From assembly GCF_015711015.1 (NCBI RefSeq), contig NZ_CP064653.1:3968001-4032000 (forward strand): a DNA stretch of 64,000 nt. The letters are read 5' to 3'. The stretch comes from Methylomonas sp. LL1. GTDB taxonomy: Bacteria; Pseudomonadota; Gammaproteobacteria; Methylococcales; Methylomonadaceae. The translations under genes and the position numbers were made by a program. The notes under the pieces were generated by a model. That model did no database searches. It was given only the letters and a program-made list of their open reading frames with translations, and was not told where the DNA came from. Of the stretch, positions 25,070-35,400 are shown piece by piece. How positions within the stretch are numbered: the first letter of the stretch is position 1; the number at the start of each line of letters is the position of its first letter.

Positions 25070-25819
25070 ATGACTTATTGCGTTGCTCTGAAACTGAATG
25101 CCGGCCTGGTGTTTGCCTCCGATTCCCGCACCAATGCCGGCGTGGACCAGATCGCCTGCTTCAAAAAAATGCGGCATTTCGTCAAAGCCGGCGACCGGGT
25201 GATTCTGATTTTGAGTTCCGGCAATCTGTCCATTACCCAGAACGCCATCAACCTGTTGGAACAGCATGGCCGCCATGATGATAGGCGTAATATCTGGAAT
25301 GCGGACTCGATGTTCGAGGTCGCGCAACTGCTGGGTGAAGCCTTGCGCGAAGTGCGTAAACACGACGGTGTGTTTTTGGCGCAAAACAATGTCGATTCCG
25401 GCGCCAATTTCATCGTCGGTGGCCAGGTCCTGGCCGAGGAAATGCGGCTCTTCATGGTTTATGCCGAAGGCAATTTCATCGAAGCCGGCGAGGAAACTCC
25501 TTTCTTTCAAATCGGCGAGACCAAATACGGTAAACCGATCATCGACCGGGTGATTAATCCGGATACGCCGTTGAGCGATGCGGTGAAATGCGTGCTGGTC
25601 TCTTTTGATTCGACCATGCGCAGCAACTTGTCGGTCGGTTTGCCGATCGATCTGGCCTGTTACACCCGCTCCAGCCTGACCTTGGGTTTTCAACAGCATA
25701 TTACCCAGGATGATCCGTATTTTTCCCAGATTAGTCGGCGCTGGAGCGACGGATTGAAAGGGGTATTCGCATCGCTGCCCAATCCGGACTGGATGACCGA
25801 TATTGATGTGAAGGGTTAG
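25070..25819 (+). CDS. anbu: Anbu, proteasome-type protease
   Basis: 249 residues of the bacterial proteasome-like peptidase family. The start MTYCVALKLNAGLVFASDSRT places Thr2 as the likely N-terminal nucleophile after Met removal, and SDSRTNAG matches the beta-subunit fold of HslV/20S. FIVGGQ and the C-terminal YTRSSLTLGFQQHI are Anbu-like. Anbu forms ring or helical assemblies and is encoded with the ATP-grasp, alpha-E and transglutaminase genes. Proteolytic activity in this family is weak or debated. Confidence 0.9.
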   Translation: MTYCVALKLNAGLVFASDSRTNAGVDQIACFKKMRHFVKAGDRVILILSSGNLSITQNAINLLEQHGRHDDRRNIWNADSMFEVAQLLGEALREVRKHDGVFLAQNNVDSGANFIVGGQVLAEEMRLFMVYAEGNFIEAGEETPFFQIGETKYGKPIIDRVINPDTPLSDAVKCVLVSFDSTMRSNLSVGLPIDLACYTRSSLTLGFQQHITQDDPYFSQISRRWSDGLKGVFASLPNPDWMTDIDVKG

Positions 25820-25949
25820 TTTCGTTGGCTGATTAAATTGGTTTAAGAGGTTTCGCTAGCGCGACGGATAATTGAATACCGGTGCGGGAACCGGCATGAA
25901 AACAGCGTCGCGATAGCGGCACCAGACAATAAATAAACACGGCAAAACC

Positions 25950-28900
25950 ATGACTATTCGCGTTGCCCTGCATCACAAATCGCATTATGTTTTCGACCGT
26001 CCGGTGGTCGCCTCTCCGCACGAGATTCGTCTGCGGCCGGCGGTACACAGCCGTACGCCGGTGTCGGGTTATTCGTTGAAAGTCAGGCCGGAAAAACATT
26101 TTATTCATTGGCAACAGGATGCCTACGGCAATTTCGTAGCCAGGATCACCTTTCCGGAACCGACCAAGGAAATCGATATTACGGTTGATTTGTTGGCGGA
26201 TATGACGGTGATCAACCCGTTCGACTTTTTCGTCGAGGACTGGGCAGAACATTATCCGTTTCAATATCCCGCGACCTTGCAGGTCGAGCTGGCGCCGTTT
26301 CTGGAAACCCCCGCGCCCGGCCCACTGCTGGCGTCTTGGCTGGAAGCATTTCGGCGCGAGATTCCGCCGCAAATTACCACCACTAATTTCCTGGTCAGCC
26401 TCAACCAAAAACTGCACAGCCAGATTTCCTATCTGATCCGGATGGAAGCCGGCGTGCAAAGTTGCGAGGAAACCTTGCAAAAAAAATCCGGTTCCTGCCG
26501 TGACAGTGCCTGGCTGTTGGTGCGGATTTTACGGGAACTGGGTATCGCGGCCCGCTTCGTATCGGGCTATCTGATTCAGCTGGTGGCCGACGAAAAACCG
26601 CTGGACGGCCCAGCCGGTCCGACGGCCGATTTCACCGATCTGCATGCCTGGTGCGAAGCCTATATTCCCGGCGCCGGCTGGGTAGGGTTGGATGTCACTT
26701 CCGGTTTGATGGCCGGGGAAGGCCATATCCCATTGGCGGTCAGTGCGTCGCCGGCATCGGCCGCGCCGGTCAGCGGCATGACCAGTATTTGCGAAGCCCA
26801 GTTGAAAGTGGAGATGGTCGTCAGCCGGATACACGAAGATCCGCGTGTCACCAAGCCTTACAGCGAAGATCAATGGCAGGCTATTCGGGCTTTGGGGCAG
26901 GGCATCGACCTGGAGTTACAGGCCGGCGATGTGCGTTTGACCCAGGGCGGAGAGCCGACTTTTGTCTCGGTGGACAACATGGATGGCGCGGAATGGAATA
27001 TCGCCGCGCTGGGCCAGGAAAAATGGCAACTGGCCAACAATTTATTGCGCCGCTTGCAGTCGCGTTTCGCCGCCGGCGGCGTCTTGCATTTCGGTCAAGG
27101 GAAATGGTATCCCGGCGAACCCTTGCCGCGCTGGGCCTTAAATGTTTATTGGCGCGCCGATGGCGTTCCGGTTTGGCAGAATCAGAGCTTGATTGCCGAG
27201 CAGGCCGGGCCTGTCGATGCCAAAGCCATGAGGGCTTTGGCCGAAGCCTTGGCAAGTAGACTGGATCTGAATTCAGGCTATTTGATTCCCGCCTACGAGG
27301 ATCCTTGGTTGGCGCTGGACGAGGAAAGCCGCTTGCCGGCCAATATCGATCCGCACGCCGCCGATTTACACCAGGGTGAAGTACGCAGCGCGCTGGTTAA
27401 ACAATTGCGCGCCGGACTGGCCACCGTCAAGGGCTTCGTATTGCCGTTGAAAGCCAAGGACGAAAAGCGGCTAAGCTGGCAATCGAGCCTGTGGCCATTA
27501 AAGCACGAACGTTTGTATCTGTTGCCCGGCGATTCGCCGATGGGTTTACGCCTGCCGTTGAGTAGCTTGCCCTGGGTGGCCCCGGACGATTTTGAAGTCG
27601 AGTTACCCACCGACCCTTTTGCCGAACGCGAAAAGCTGGCCGATTATCCGCGCGGCAAATCAGCCCGCGAGCCGGAGCCCATCAATACCGATCCCATGCC
27701 GCAGCAGGTGATTCATACCGCGCTGGCGTTGGAAGTGCGCGACGACATGCTCTATGTCTTCATGCCGCCGTTGACCAGTCTGGAAGTCTGGCTGGAACTG
27801 TTGGCGGCCATCGAGGATTGCGCCGCCAAATTGCAACAACCGTTGCGGCTGGAAGGCTATCCGCCGCCGCGCGACCCGCGCCTGCTGTCCTTGTCCGTCA
27901 CTCCCGATCCCGGCGTGATCGAAGTCAATATTCATCCGTCCGACAGTTGGGATACGCTGGAAAGCCGGACCCAAGTACTGTACGAACAAGCCCGGCTGAC
28001 CCGGTTGGCGACCGAAAAATTCATGTTGGACGGCAGGCATACCGGCACCGGCGGCGGCAACCACATCACGCTGGGCGGGGCGACCGCTGCCGATAGTCCG
28101 TTCCTGCGGCGGCCTGATTTATTGAAAAGTCTGATCAGTTATTGGCAGCAACATCCGGCGCTGTCGTATTTGTTTTCCGGCCAGTTTATCGGCCCCACCA
28201 GCCAGGCGCCGCGGGTGGATGAAGCCCGCGACGACAATCTGTACGAGCTGGAAATTGCCTTTCAGCAAATGGAGGAAAAGCTCAAGGTCGGCCAGGAAAG
28301 CGCCCAGCCTTGGTTGGTGGACAGATTGCTGCGTAACTTGTTGATCGATTTGACCGGCAATACCCATAGGGCCGAATTTTGTATCGATAAACTATATTCG
28401 CCGGATTCGGCCACCGGCCGGCTGGGACTGGTGGAATTGCGCGCGTTTGAAATGCCGCCGCATTACCGGATGAGTTTATTGCAATCGTTGTTGCTGCGGG
28501 CACTGGTGGCGCGCTTCTGGAAAACCCCGCATCGCGGCAAACTGGTGTATTGGGATACCGCCTTGCATGACCGCTTCATGCTGCCGCATTTCATCGAGCA
28601 GGACATGCGCGATATTTGCCGGGATTTGCGCAGTGCCGGTTATGACTTTGACGATGCCTGGTTTGCGCCGTTTATCGAGTTCCGTTTTCCGCATTACGGC
28701 GGCGTGGTCTACGAAGGCGTGCAGATGGAGCTGCGCCAGGCCATCGAGCCCTGGCATGTGTTGGGCGAGGAAGTCAGCGGTTCCGGTACCGCCCGCTATG
28801 TCGATTCGTCGGTGGAACGCTTGCAGGTCAAGGTCAGCGGCATGATCGGCAACCGGCATCAAGTGGTGTGCAATGGCCGGGTGGTGCCGCTGCATCCGAC

Positions 28901-29231
28901 CGGGGTTCCCGGCGAATATGTGGCGGCGGTGCGCTTTAAAGCCTGGGCGCCGCCGTCGGCCTTGCACCCGAGTATCGGCGTGCATGCGCCGCTGGTGTTC
29001 GATCTACTGGATAGCTGGAACGGTCGCTCGATTGGCGGTTGTACCTATCATGTCAGCCATCCCGGCGGACGCAATTACGAGACCTTTCCGGTCAACGCCA
29101 ATGAAGCAGAAGCCCGTCGTCGCGCCCGTTTCTGGGATCACGGCCACAGCGCCGGCGCCATGCGGGTCAAGGACGAGGCAGTCAATCCGCGTTTTCCGAT
29201 GACGCTGGATTTGCGTTGGCAGCCGAGGTGA
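25950..29231 (+). CDS. Transglutaminase-like protein with C-terminal DUF2126
   Basis: 1093 residues. The N-terminal beta domain (VALHHKSHYVFDRPV) precedes a transglutaminase core with the catalytic Cys183 in KSGSCRDSAWLLVRILRELG and His232 in TDLHAWCEAYIPGAGW. The Asp is expected in WVGLDVTSG. From about residue 330 the DUF2126 region follows (LTQGGEPTFVSVDNMDGAEWN; HTGTGGGNHITLGGA; HRAEFCIDKLYSP; RFMLPHFIEQDM). The fused long form is typical for this operon. It may cross-link, hydrolyse or transfer peptide amides made by the ATP-grasp partner; that is a family-level prediction. The 130 bp before it carries no gene. Confidence 0.92.
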   Translation: MTIRVALHHKSHYVFDRPVVASPHEIRLRPAVHSRTPVSGYSLKVRPEKHFIHWQQDAYGNFVARITFPEPTKEIDITVDLLADMTVINPFDFFVEDWAEHYPFQYPATLQVELAPFLETPAPGPLLASWLEAFRREIPPQITTTNFLVSLNQKLHSQISYLIRMEAGVQSCEETLQKKSGSCRDSAWLLVRILRELGIAARFVSGYLIQLVADEKPLDGPAGPTADFTDLHAWCEAYIPGAGWVGLDVTSGLMAGEGHIPLAVSASPASAAPVSGMTSICEAQLKVEMVVSRIHEDPRVTKPYSEDQWQAIRALGQGIDLELQAGDVRLTQGGEPTFVSVDNMDGAEWNIAALGQEKWQLANNLLRRLQSRFAAGGVLHFGQGKWYPGEPLPRWALNVYWRADGVPVWQNQSLIAEQAGPVDAKAMRALAEALASRLDLNSGYLIPAYEDPWLALDEESRLPANIDPHAADLHQGEVRSALVKQLRAGLATVKGFVLPLKAKDEKRLSWQSSLWPLKHERLYLLPGDSPMGLRLPLSSLPWVAPDDFEVELPTDPFAEREKLADYPRGKSAREPEPINTDPMPQQVIHTALALEVRDDMLYVFMPPLTSLEVWLELLAAIEDCAAKLQQPLRLEGYPPPRDPRLLSLSVTPDPGVIEVNIHPSDSWDTLESRTQVLYEQARLTRLATEKFMLDGRHTGTGGGNHITLGGATAADSPFLRRPDLLKSLISYWQQHPALSYLFSGQFIGPTSQAPRVDEARDDNLYELEIAFQQMEEKLKVGQESAQPWLVDRLLRNLLIDLTGNTHRAEFCIDKLYSPDSATGRLGLVELRAFEMPPHYRMSLLQSLLLRALVARFWKTPHRGKLVYWDTALHDRFMLPHFIEQDMRDICRDLRSAGYDFDDAWFAPFIEFRFPHYGGVVYEGVQMELRQAIEPWHVLGEEVSGSGTARYVDSSVERLQVKVSGMIGNRHQVVCNGRVVPLHPTGVPGEYVAAVRFKAWAPPSALHPSIGVHAPLVFDLLDSWNGRSIGGCTYHVSHPGGRNYETFPVNANEAEARRRARFWDHGHSAGAMRVKDEAVNPRFPMTLDLRWQPR

Positions 29232-29311
29232 TGATTTAAAAGGCGAAAGGCCAAAGTGGCTGGTTGTTTCGAGGCTGCAAGCCTATTAAGTTAAAAATTT
29301 TCGAGGAGTTG

Positions 29312-30538
29312 ATGATGCTGTGCTCAACCAATCTGCCACGCTTCGGCGATAAGCAAAATTCGGCATTTTTCGAGGAATATCTGCAGCGCCTGCTGGAAGA
29401 GCGCGATAGCTGCGGTCTGACCGAGATGATAGGCGGGATCGAGGCGTTGATGATCAGCGTCGAGCCCGGCAATTCGGTGGAATACATCGCCGAGCTGGCC
29501 TTGATGACGTCCTATCAATATCTGGTGACGTTGGAGAGCGACAAGCACATGACCCATGTGCTGCGGATCAACATGAGTTCGCCGGATATTCTGTTGCGCG
29601 AAGTGAAAAATCCCGAGCATAGCGACATCTTCCGCAGTCTGAACGATCTGTATCCGGTCGGCGCGCGGCGTCCGCATAGCCGTTATCTGGGGGAAATTCT
29701 GTTGGCCAGCGATCGGCATACCGTGGTGGCGGAGCAGCAGCAGCGCGAGTTTAGGTTTTTCTCGGTCGGCGAATTGGCCGATCTGGATTTGCCGCTGAAT
29801 GTCAGTTTGTCCAAACCATCGCCCTATACCCAAAATCTGGTCGGCTACATGGAACGGCCGATGGACGGCATCCGCGTTTATCACCATGGCGAATGCGTGA
29901 TTCTGTCGGCCGCGCAGGCTGCTAACGACCGCGGCAAGGAAATGCAGGAGCGCTTGGGTATCGCCGATATGATCATGCCGATCGATCATCTGGCCACCCG
30001 GGTTTATAGCCAAAACCGGGAGCCGGCGCTGCTGGAATACCTGGCCTTGTCCAGTTATTACTACTGGGGCAGTTACGACATCAAGGATCAGAATTCCTCG
30101 ACCAATGTCACCAAAAACGTGCGCCAGTTGCCGGAGTCGGTCAGCCCGGCCAAGGTGTTTACCGCCAACAATCAGCCTTATTGTGTCGGCCATCTGGATA
30201 AACTGCCCAGCCCGACCGAGACCTTCGTGCGCAACTACGGCCCGCGCTTGCACCATATCGCGGTGGAAGTGAAGGATGGACAAATCAACGGCCGGGAAAA
30301 TATCGATTTCATCGTCGAAGCCATCGCCGCGCAAGGCAAGGGCTTTTTGCTGGAGACGGTCGGTTCGCGCGAGGAAGGCCTGAAACAGATTTTCTCCTCG
30401 GCCTCGGATTTTTCCTCGCTGATCATTGAGTACGTCCAGCGCTTCGGCGATTTCCAGGGCTTTTTTACCCGTGAAAACGTGGCGCTGTTGACCTATGCCG
30501 CCGGACAAGAAGAAGGGGTTAAAGGCAATTTATCTTGA
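29312..30538 (+). CDS. Uncharacterised protein with VOC/HPPD-like C-terminal domain
   Basis: 408 residues from the first of two adjacent ATGs; GAGGAG at 29303-29308 gives better spacing to the second ATG (29315). An upstream TTG at 29264 has no ribosome site. The C-terminal third (GPRLHHIAVEVKDG...FIVEAIAAQGKGFL...FSSLIIEYVQRFGDFQGFFTRENVALL) resembles the metal-binding half of 4-hydroxyphenylpyruvate dioxygenase and other vicinal-oxygen-chelate enzymes: His in HHIAVEV, Glu in IIEYVQR. The rest was not recognised. It follows the transglutaminase gene by 80 bp on the same strand and may extend that operon. Substrate unknown. Confidence 0.65.
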   Translation: MMLCSTNLPRFGDKQNSAFFEEYLQRLLEERDSCGLTEMIGGIEALMISVEPGNSVEYIAELALMTSYQYLVTLESDKHMTHVLRINMSSPDILLREVKNPEHSDIFRSLNDLYPVGARRPHSRYLGEILLASDRHTVVAEQQQREFRFFSVGELADLDLPLNVSLSKPSPYTQNLVGYMERPMDGIRVYHHGECVILSAAQAANDRGKEMQERLGIADMIMPIDHLATRVYSQNREPALLEYLALSSYYYWGSYDIKDQNSSTNVTKNVRQLPESVSPAKVFTANNQPYCVGHLDKLPSPTETFVRNYGPRLHHIAVEVKDGQINGRENIDFIVEAIAAQGKGFLLETVGSREEGLKQIFSSASDFSSLIIEYVQRFGDFQGFFTRENVALLTYAAGQEEGVKGNLS

Positions 30539-30546
30539 ATGAAGGC

Positions 30547-31023
30547 TTATTGAACGCGAACGCCGCCAGGTTTGGACTTCAATTCCACGCTGGCGGTTAT
30601 ATTGCCGTCTGCGTCGAAACTTACCGTCAGGCATTGGGTCTTTTGTTGAATAGCCAGCCTTGCCGGATCGACCGCGAAAAACGCCGATAGTTGCCGGTTA
30701 TTCACCGGTGCCAGCGCGGCGCGGCGATCGACGTCCTTGAAACGCAAGAAGTTATATAAGGCCCAAAAACCCAGTAGGCAGCCGATGATAGCCACGCAGC
30801 TGATGAATAAAACGAAATCGGCGAGCACGCCCTTGTAGCCTTCCAGTTCTATCATCTCGCTGTAGATCAGGTCAAAACCTAATAACCATCCGATCAACGT
30901 GATTAACGGTGTCCACAAAAAAATCCAGACCACCCAGAACAGAAAGGTGAAGAAGGTCGAGAGATAGCGTTGGCGCAGGCTTTGCAGCGATGGCGAATCG
31001 ATTACCAAGGGTTTTTTGTTCAT
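30547..31023 (-). CDS. pgaD: Poly-beta-1,6-N-acetylglucosamine biosynthesis protein PgaD
   Basis: 158 residues with two membrane helices (FFTFLFWVVWIFLWTPLITLIGWLLG; FVLFISCVAIIGCLLGFWALYNF) and a basic cytoplasmic FLRFKDVDRR segment, the PgaD layout. PgaD supports PgaC in making PNAG and both bind c-di-GMP in E. coli. It overlaps pgaC by 4 bp. The C-terminal extension of about 40 residues is of unknown role. It converges with the previous gene at an 8-bp gap. Confidence 0.85.
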   Translation of the reverse strand: MNKKPLVIDSPSLQSLRQRYLSTFFTFLFWVVWIFLWTPLITLIGWLLGFDLIYSEMIELEGYKGVLADFVLFISCVAIIGCLLGFWALYNFLRFKDVDRRAALAPVNNRQLSAFFAVDPARLAIQQKTQCLTVSFDADGNITASVELKSKPGGVRVQ

Positions 31024-32381
31024 CGCAGACCTCGGTCTGGGCTTATCCAGATGGCGCGGGCGTTGGGTTTTTTGATGATGGCCTTGATCAAACCGCAGGC
31101 TGTCGTCAGTACGTTGATCAACCAGTAAATCAAGGGATACCAGATCATCCAGTAATAGGTTTTGCTGATGCCTTTTTCATAGCGCGAATCCATGATCAGA
31201 CTGACGGCGAATTGCAGCAGACAGGTGGCGCCCAGCAATACGCCGCCCCAACTGGGTATCAATGTCGGAATGGTCATTTCGTCCGGCAAATCGAAAAACA
31301 AGCCCAGCGTCCATAGGCTCAGAATTAGGATCATGGTGTAGGACCAGAATACGCTGGTCAGGTATTCCAGATAAATGCCCCACATGCGGCGCGAACGCCA
31401 CAAGCCCAGGCGCTTGCTGTATCGTATCAATACCTCCGCGCCGCCTTGGGCCCAGCGTAAGCGTTGGCGCCATAGGCCGCGCAGGGTTTCCGGCATCAGG
31501 ATCCAGCATAGGGCATTCGGTTCGTAGCGAATATCCCAATGGTCCAGCTGCAGTTTCCAGCTGATGTCGATGTCGTCGGTCATCATGTCGTTGCTCCAGT
31601 AGCCGACACGGTGCAGGGCCGATTTGCGAAAACCGGTAACCACGCCGGAAACCGTGAATATCCGGCCATAAACCCGCTGCGCACGCTTGATCAGGCCGAT
31701 GATCGCGGAAAACTCGCCGACCTGAATCTTGCCCAGCAGCGTGGAACGGGTGCGGATACGCGGATTGCCGGTGACGGCGGCTACCCGAGGTCCGGACAAC
31801 AGATGCCGCATGATCCAGGTGGTGGCATGGCGAGCCAGTAGCGCGTCGCCGTCGATGCAGATCAGGAATTCATTGGCGGAAAATAGCGCGCCGGTCTTTA
31901 AAGCCATGGCTTTGCCTTGGTTTCGTTCCAGATTGATCACTCGTACTTGCGGGTGTTTCTCGGCCAACGCCAGCAAAATTTCCAGCGTATCATCCTGGCT
32001 GCCGTCGTTGACGGCAATGATCTCGAAAGCGGGGTATTGCTGCTGCAATAAATATTCGATGGTTTCCTCGACGTCGCGGCCCTCGTTGTGGCAGGGTACG
32101 ATGATCGAAACCGGTGGGTAGTCGCGCAGTTCGGGCGGGTGTTCGTGATCGATAAGCTTGTTTCTTTCCCAGTGAAAATAATAAATCAACGCGCCTATTA
32201 TCCACAGATAGGCCATGAACAACGGGTAGTAAAAGGCAAACTCCAGCAGGATGTTTATCCAGGCATCCGCTAAATAGGCGGCGCTGTGCCACAGCCATTG
32301 CCGGATGCTGTCGGCGCTATCGGCGGCGAGATTAAGCGCCGAGGAGAGTTCGGCCATCAAGAAGTTCATCAATTCGGACAT
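31020..32381 (-). CDS. pgaC: Poly-beta-1,6-N-acetylglucosamine synthase PgaC
   Basis: 453 residues, GT2 family processive synthase. Membrane helices near residues 35-70 precede the catalytic domain: VSIIVPCHNEGRDVEET, AVNDGSQDDT, CIDGDALL (DxD), MTDDIDISWKL (TDD base) and QRLRWAQG (QxxRW). C-terminal helices form the translocation pore. It polymerises UDP-GlcNAc into PNAG across the inner membrane. It sits between pgaA and pgaD; the usual pgaB between pgaA and pgaC is absent. Confidence 0.93.
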   Translation of the reverse strand: MSELMNFLMAELSSALNLAADSADSIRQWLWHSAAYLADAWINILLEFAFYYPLFMAYLWIIGALIYYFHWERNKLIDHEHPPELRDYPPVSIIVPCHNEGRDVEETIEYLLQQQYPAFEIIAVNDGSQDDTLEILLALAEKHPQVRVINLERNQGKAMALKTGALFSANEFLICIDGDALLARHATTWIMRHLLSGPRVAAVTGNPRIRTRSTLLGKIQVGEFSAIIGLIKRAQRVYGRIFTVSGVVTGFRKSALHRVGYWSNDMMTDDIDISWKLQLDHWDIRYEPNALCWILMPETLRGLWRQRLRWAQGGAEVLIRYSKRLGLWRSRRMWGIYLEYLTSVFWSYTMILILSLWTLGLFFDLPDEMTIPTLIPSWGGVLLGATCLLQFAVSLIMDSRYEKGISKTYYWMIWYPLIYWLINVLTTACGLIKAIIKKPNARAIWISPDRGLR

Positions 32382-32400
32382 GATGTTAGCGATTGCATGA

Positions 32401-35400
32401 TTAAAAACGTATGTCGGCGGTCAAATACATCTGCCAGTTTTCGGTCAAGGCATCGTCGTAAAAACGGTAACTTCTGACGCCGCCATAACTCAGTTCGAAA
32501 TCCGAGCCGAGCCGCCAGCGATGTTCATATTGAATATTGCCGACCATATTGGAGCCGTAAGTGTCCTGCCAATAATTGCCGACCGTCACCGCCAAACGCT
32601 GGTGGAAATCGGTCTCGTAGTGGCGGTAGGTCAGCCAGTCGTTGTCCAGGGTCAGCAATGCCGAGGCATCTTGCTTGGGGTTAAAGTAAAAACCATCGTT
32701 CGGCCGGGTGTTGGTTGAATAGCCAAGATTCAAGTAGGTGGCGAACTTATACAGCGGCCCGCTAAACCAGCGTTCGTAATAGGTGATGGAGGAGCCGTAG
32801 CGGTTATTTCCGTCGCGAAAATTATAATAACTTTGGGTAAAGTTGAAATATCTGGATTCGTTGACTCTGTAGGTCGCGCCCAGACGAGCCGACTTTGCCT
32901 TGGTGTTGTCTTCCTGGGCACTGAGCGCGCGTAACGAAATGTTGTTATCGAAGCTACTGAGGCGAGTGAACAATTGCCAGTGATCATTCACTTGATAATC
33001 CAGGCCGAGATCGATGCCGACCGCTTCCGAGCGATAATTATCATAATGTATTTCCGCCGTAGCCAACGTGTCGCCCTTGGCATACTCCACGCCCGCTCCA
33101 TAGGTTCTCAAAAAGCCGCGACCGCCCTCGGTTTCCTTGAATAATGCCGTTCGCCAGCCTTCATGGGTGAACACGCGAAAATTTCTGTTTAGCGGGCTTG
33201 AATACAAATAGCCGTCAATTTCGGTGTTATTGCTGCCGATTAAGGGGTCGCTGCCGGTTACGGCATTGGAGCTAAGGCCGCCGCTGGTAAATAACTTTAA
33301 CTCGGGTTTATTGTGCCGCTTCCAGTTTTGCATCAGTTTATTGGCGCCGGAATCTTCCGGATAGTAACTATACAGTTCGTGCGTCAGCGATTGTTCCGAT
33401 TCATAGTCACGCAATTCATGAGCCACCCTGGCTTGGTTCAGCTTCAGGCCGAAGTGTTCAGGGGCTTGTTGGCGGGCGGCATCCAGTTCGTGCCGAGCTT
33501 TGCGCGGCCAGCCGCGAAAATAATAGATCTCGGCCAGCTTGCCATGGATGTCGGTATTATCCGGGTATTGAAGGTGCAGGCGTTCCAGGCCGGATTGCGC
33601 GCCATTGAGGTCGTCGACATAGGCGCGGAATAGCGAAGCCGTCATGTCGGCGGCGGCTTTGTTGGGGTTGGGGGCGGTGATTTCGCCGCCATCGGCTTGC
33701 TTGATGGTCAGCTTTTCCGGTTGCTGTTCCGATAACGCTTCCGCCGTGGATAGCGCCAGGTCCGGTTGTTCGGCTTCCAAATAGGCATAGGCAAGCGAGA
33801 CTTTGGCATTGAAATAATCCGGCACTTCTTGAAGGACGTCGAGATAAATATCTCGGGCCTGTTCCGGATGGCGTTCGTTCAAATAGGCATCCGCCGCCGC
33901 CATCCGCGCATAAACCGGTATGTAAACATTTGATTGCAGCAGTTGCTGGTAAAGGCTAATCGCATCGTTCATCCGGCGCCGATCGCGCAAGGCGACCAGT
34001 AGGTCGAATTGAGCTCTGTGTTGCCAGATCTCCGGGTCTTTGAGCTGCAATTGTCCGGTCAGTGTCAGGTTGTTTTGCAGTTCGCCGATAGCCTGGTCGA
34101 TGGCGCGGTAGTCGCGCACATCGCGGGACAATGCTTGTTCGCCTTGCCGAATCAGCCAGGCGGCGTGGCTCCATTTCAGTTCGGCCCATGTCTCGTCGCT
34201 GAATAATGTCCGATTAGCGGCGGCAATTTGCAGCGCTTGGTCAGGCTGACCAGTTCGTGCCAGCGCGAACGCCAGACCGCGTAGCGCATCCGGTTGAGCC
34301 GGGTCGATTTCGAGCGCCCGCCGATAGAATTCAGCGGCATTCTCGGGTTGGCCGGCCAGCTCTTCGGCGTTGGCCTGGGTCAGAATCAGTTCAATGGCAT
34401 CCGGGTGTATTTGTCTCAGTTGTTGCAAGTAACCGATTGCCGCCACCGTGTGTTGTCGATCCAGCATCAGCCAGGCTAGTGCCAGTTTGGCAGCCAGTCG
34501 CTCGGGGGCTTGGTCGGCGGCGCGTTTGTAAAGTTTTTCGGCCAGATCATAGTCACGCTTGTTGCGAGCGGAGCGGCCAACGGTTTCCAGAATGTAAACA
34601 GGTGCCGAATTTATCTCGATTGCTTGCGCTTGCCGTAAGACCTCGTCATCTTGGCCCAGCCAGGACAAACCCAGTACCAGATCGTAGCGGTAACGGGGTT
34701 GGTCGGGGTTTTGCTCGGCCAGGATGCGAATTTGATCCAGGAGTGGGGCAAGGTCTTGAGTCTGGCCGGCGTCCCGATAAGCCCGCATCAGGCCTTCCAG
34801 CGCGTCGAGATTGTCCGGTTCGCCGGCTATGATTTGTAAATACAGGTCGCGAGCGGCGGCGGGCTGGCGATTTTTTATCTGGCTGTCGGCAACGGCCAGC
34901 AGAGCGTAGGTGGGAAGAGGGAGATTGTGATTAACGGCATTTTGATAGCTATCGTTGACTTCGTCGTAACGTTGCCGGTTATGCAGTGCTACCAGTAAAT
35001 CAGCCACGGCTCGGGTTTGCCAGTTGGCTGCATCCTTCAGTTTGAGTGTGTGCAGCGCCGCCAGGTTGGCGGTGACGGCCGCAATGGCCAGATCGGTTTT
35101 AGCAAAATTATCCGGGTTCGCGGCCAGTTGCTGTTGGCCTTGCCGAATCAGCCAGGCGGCGTGATCCCACTTTACGCCCGCCCACTCGGCGTCGGTAAAT
35201 AGCGGGCGATGAGCGTTGATCGTAACGATGGCGGCCGTAAAGTCTTGGCTTGCTGATTGGGTTCTGAATAAGCCGAAAACGGCATTGCTGTTGTCCGGTT
35301 GATAGGACAATACTTTTTTGAATTGTTGGCTGGCGCGATGAGTTTGCCGGTCTTGTTCCAATGCGTGGGCCAGGGTCAACGTCAACTCGGGATTGTCGGG

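Noticed and set aside
29324-30508. Long 394-codon open frame on the minus strand
   Set aside because: It is the antisense shadow of the VOC-like gene, with His/Gln/Arg-rich composition typical of reversed coding DNA and no ribosome site.
34257-34832. 191-codon plus-strand frame inside pgaA
   Set aside because: Antisense shadow, Arg/Pro-rich, no motif.
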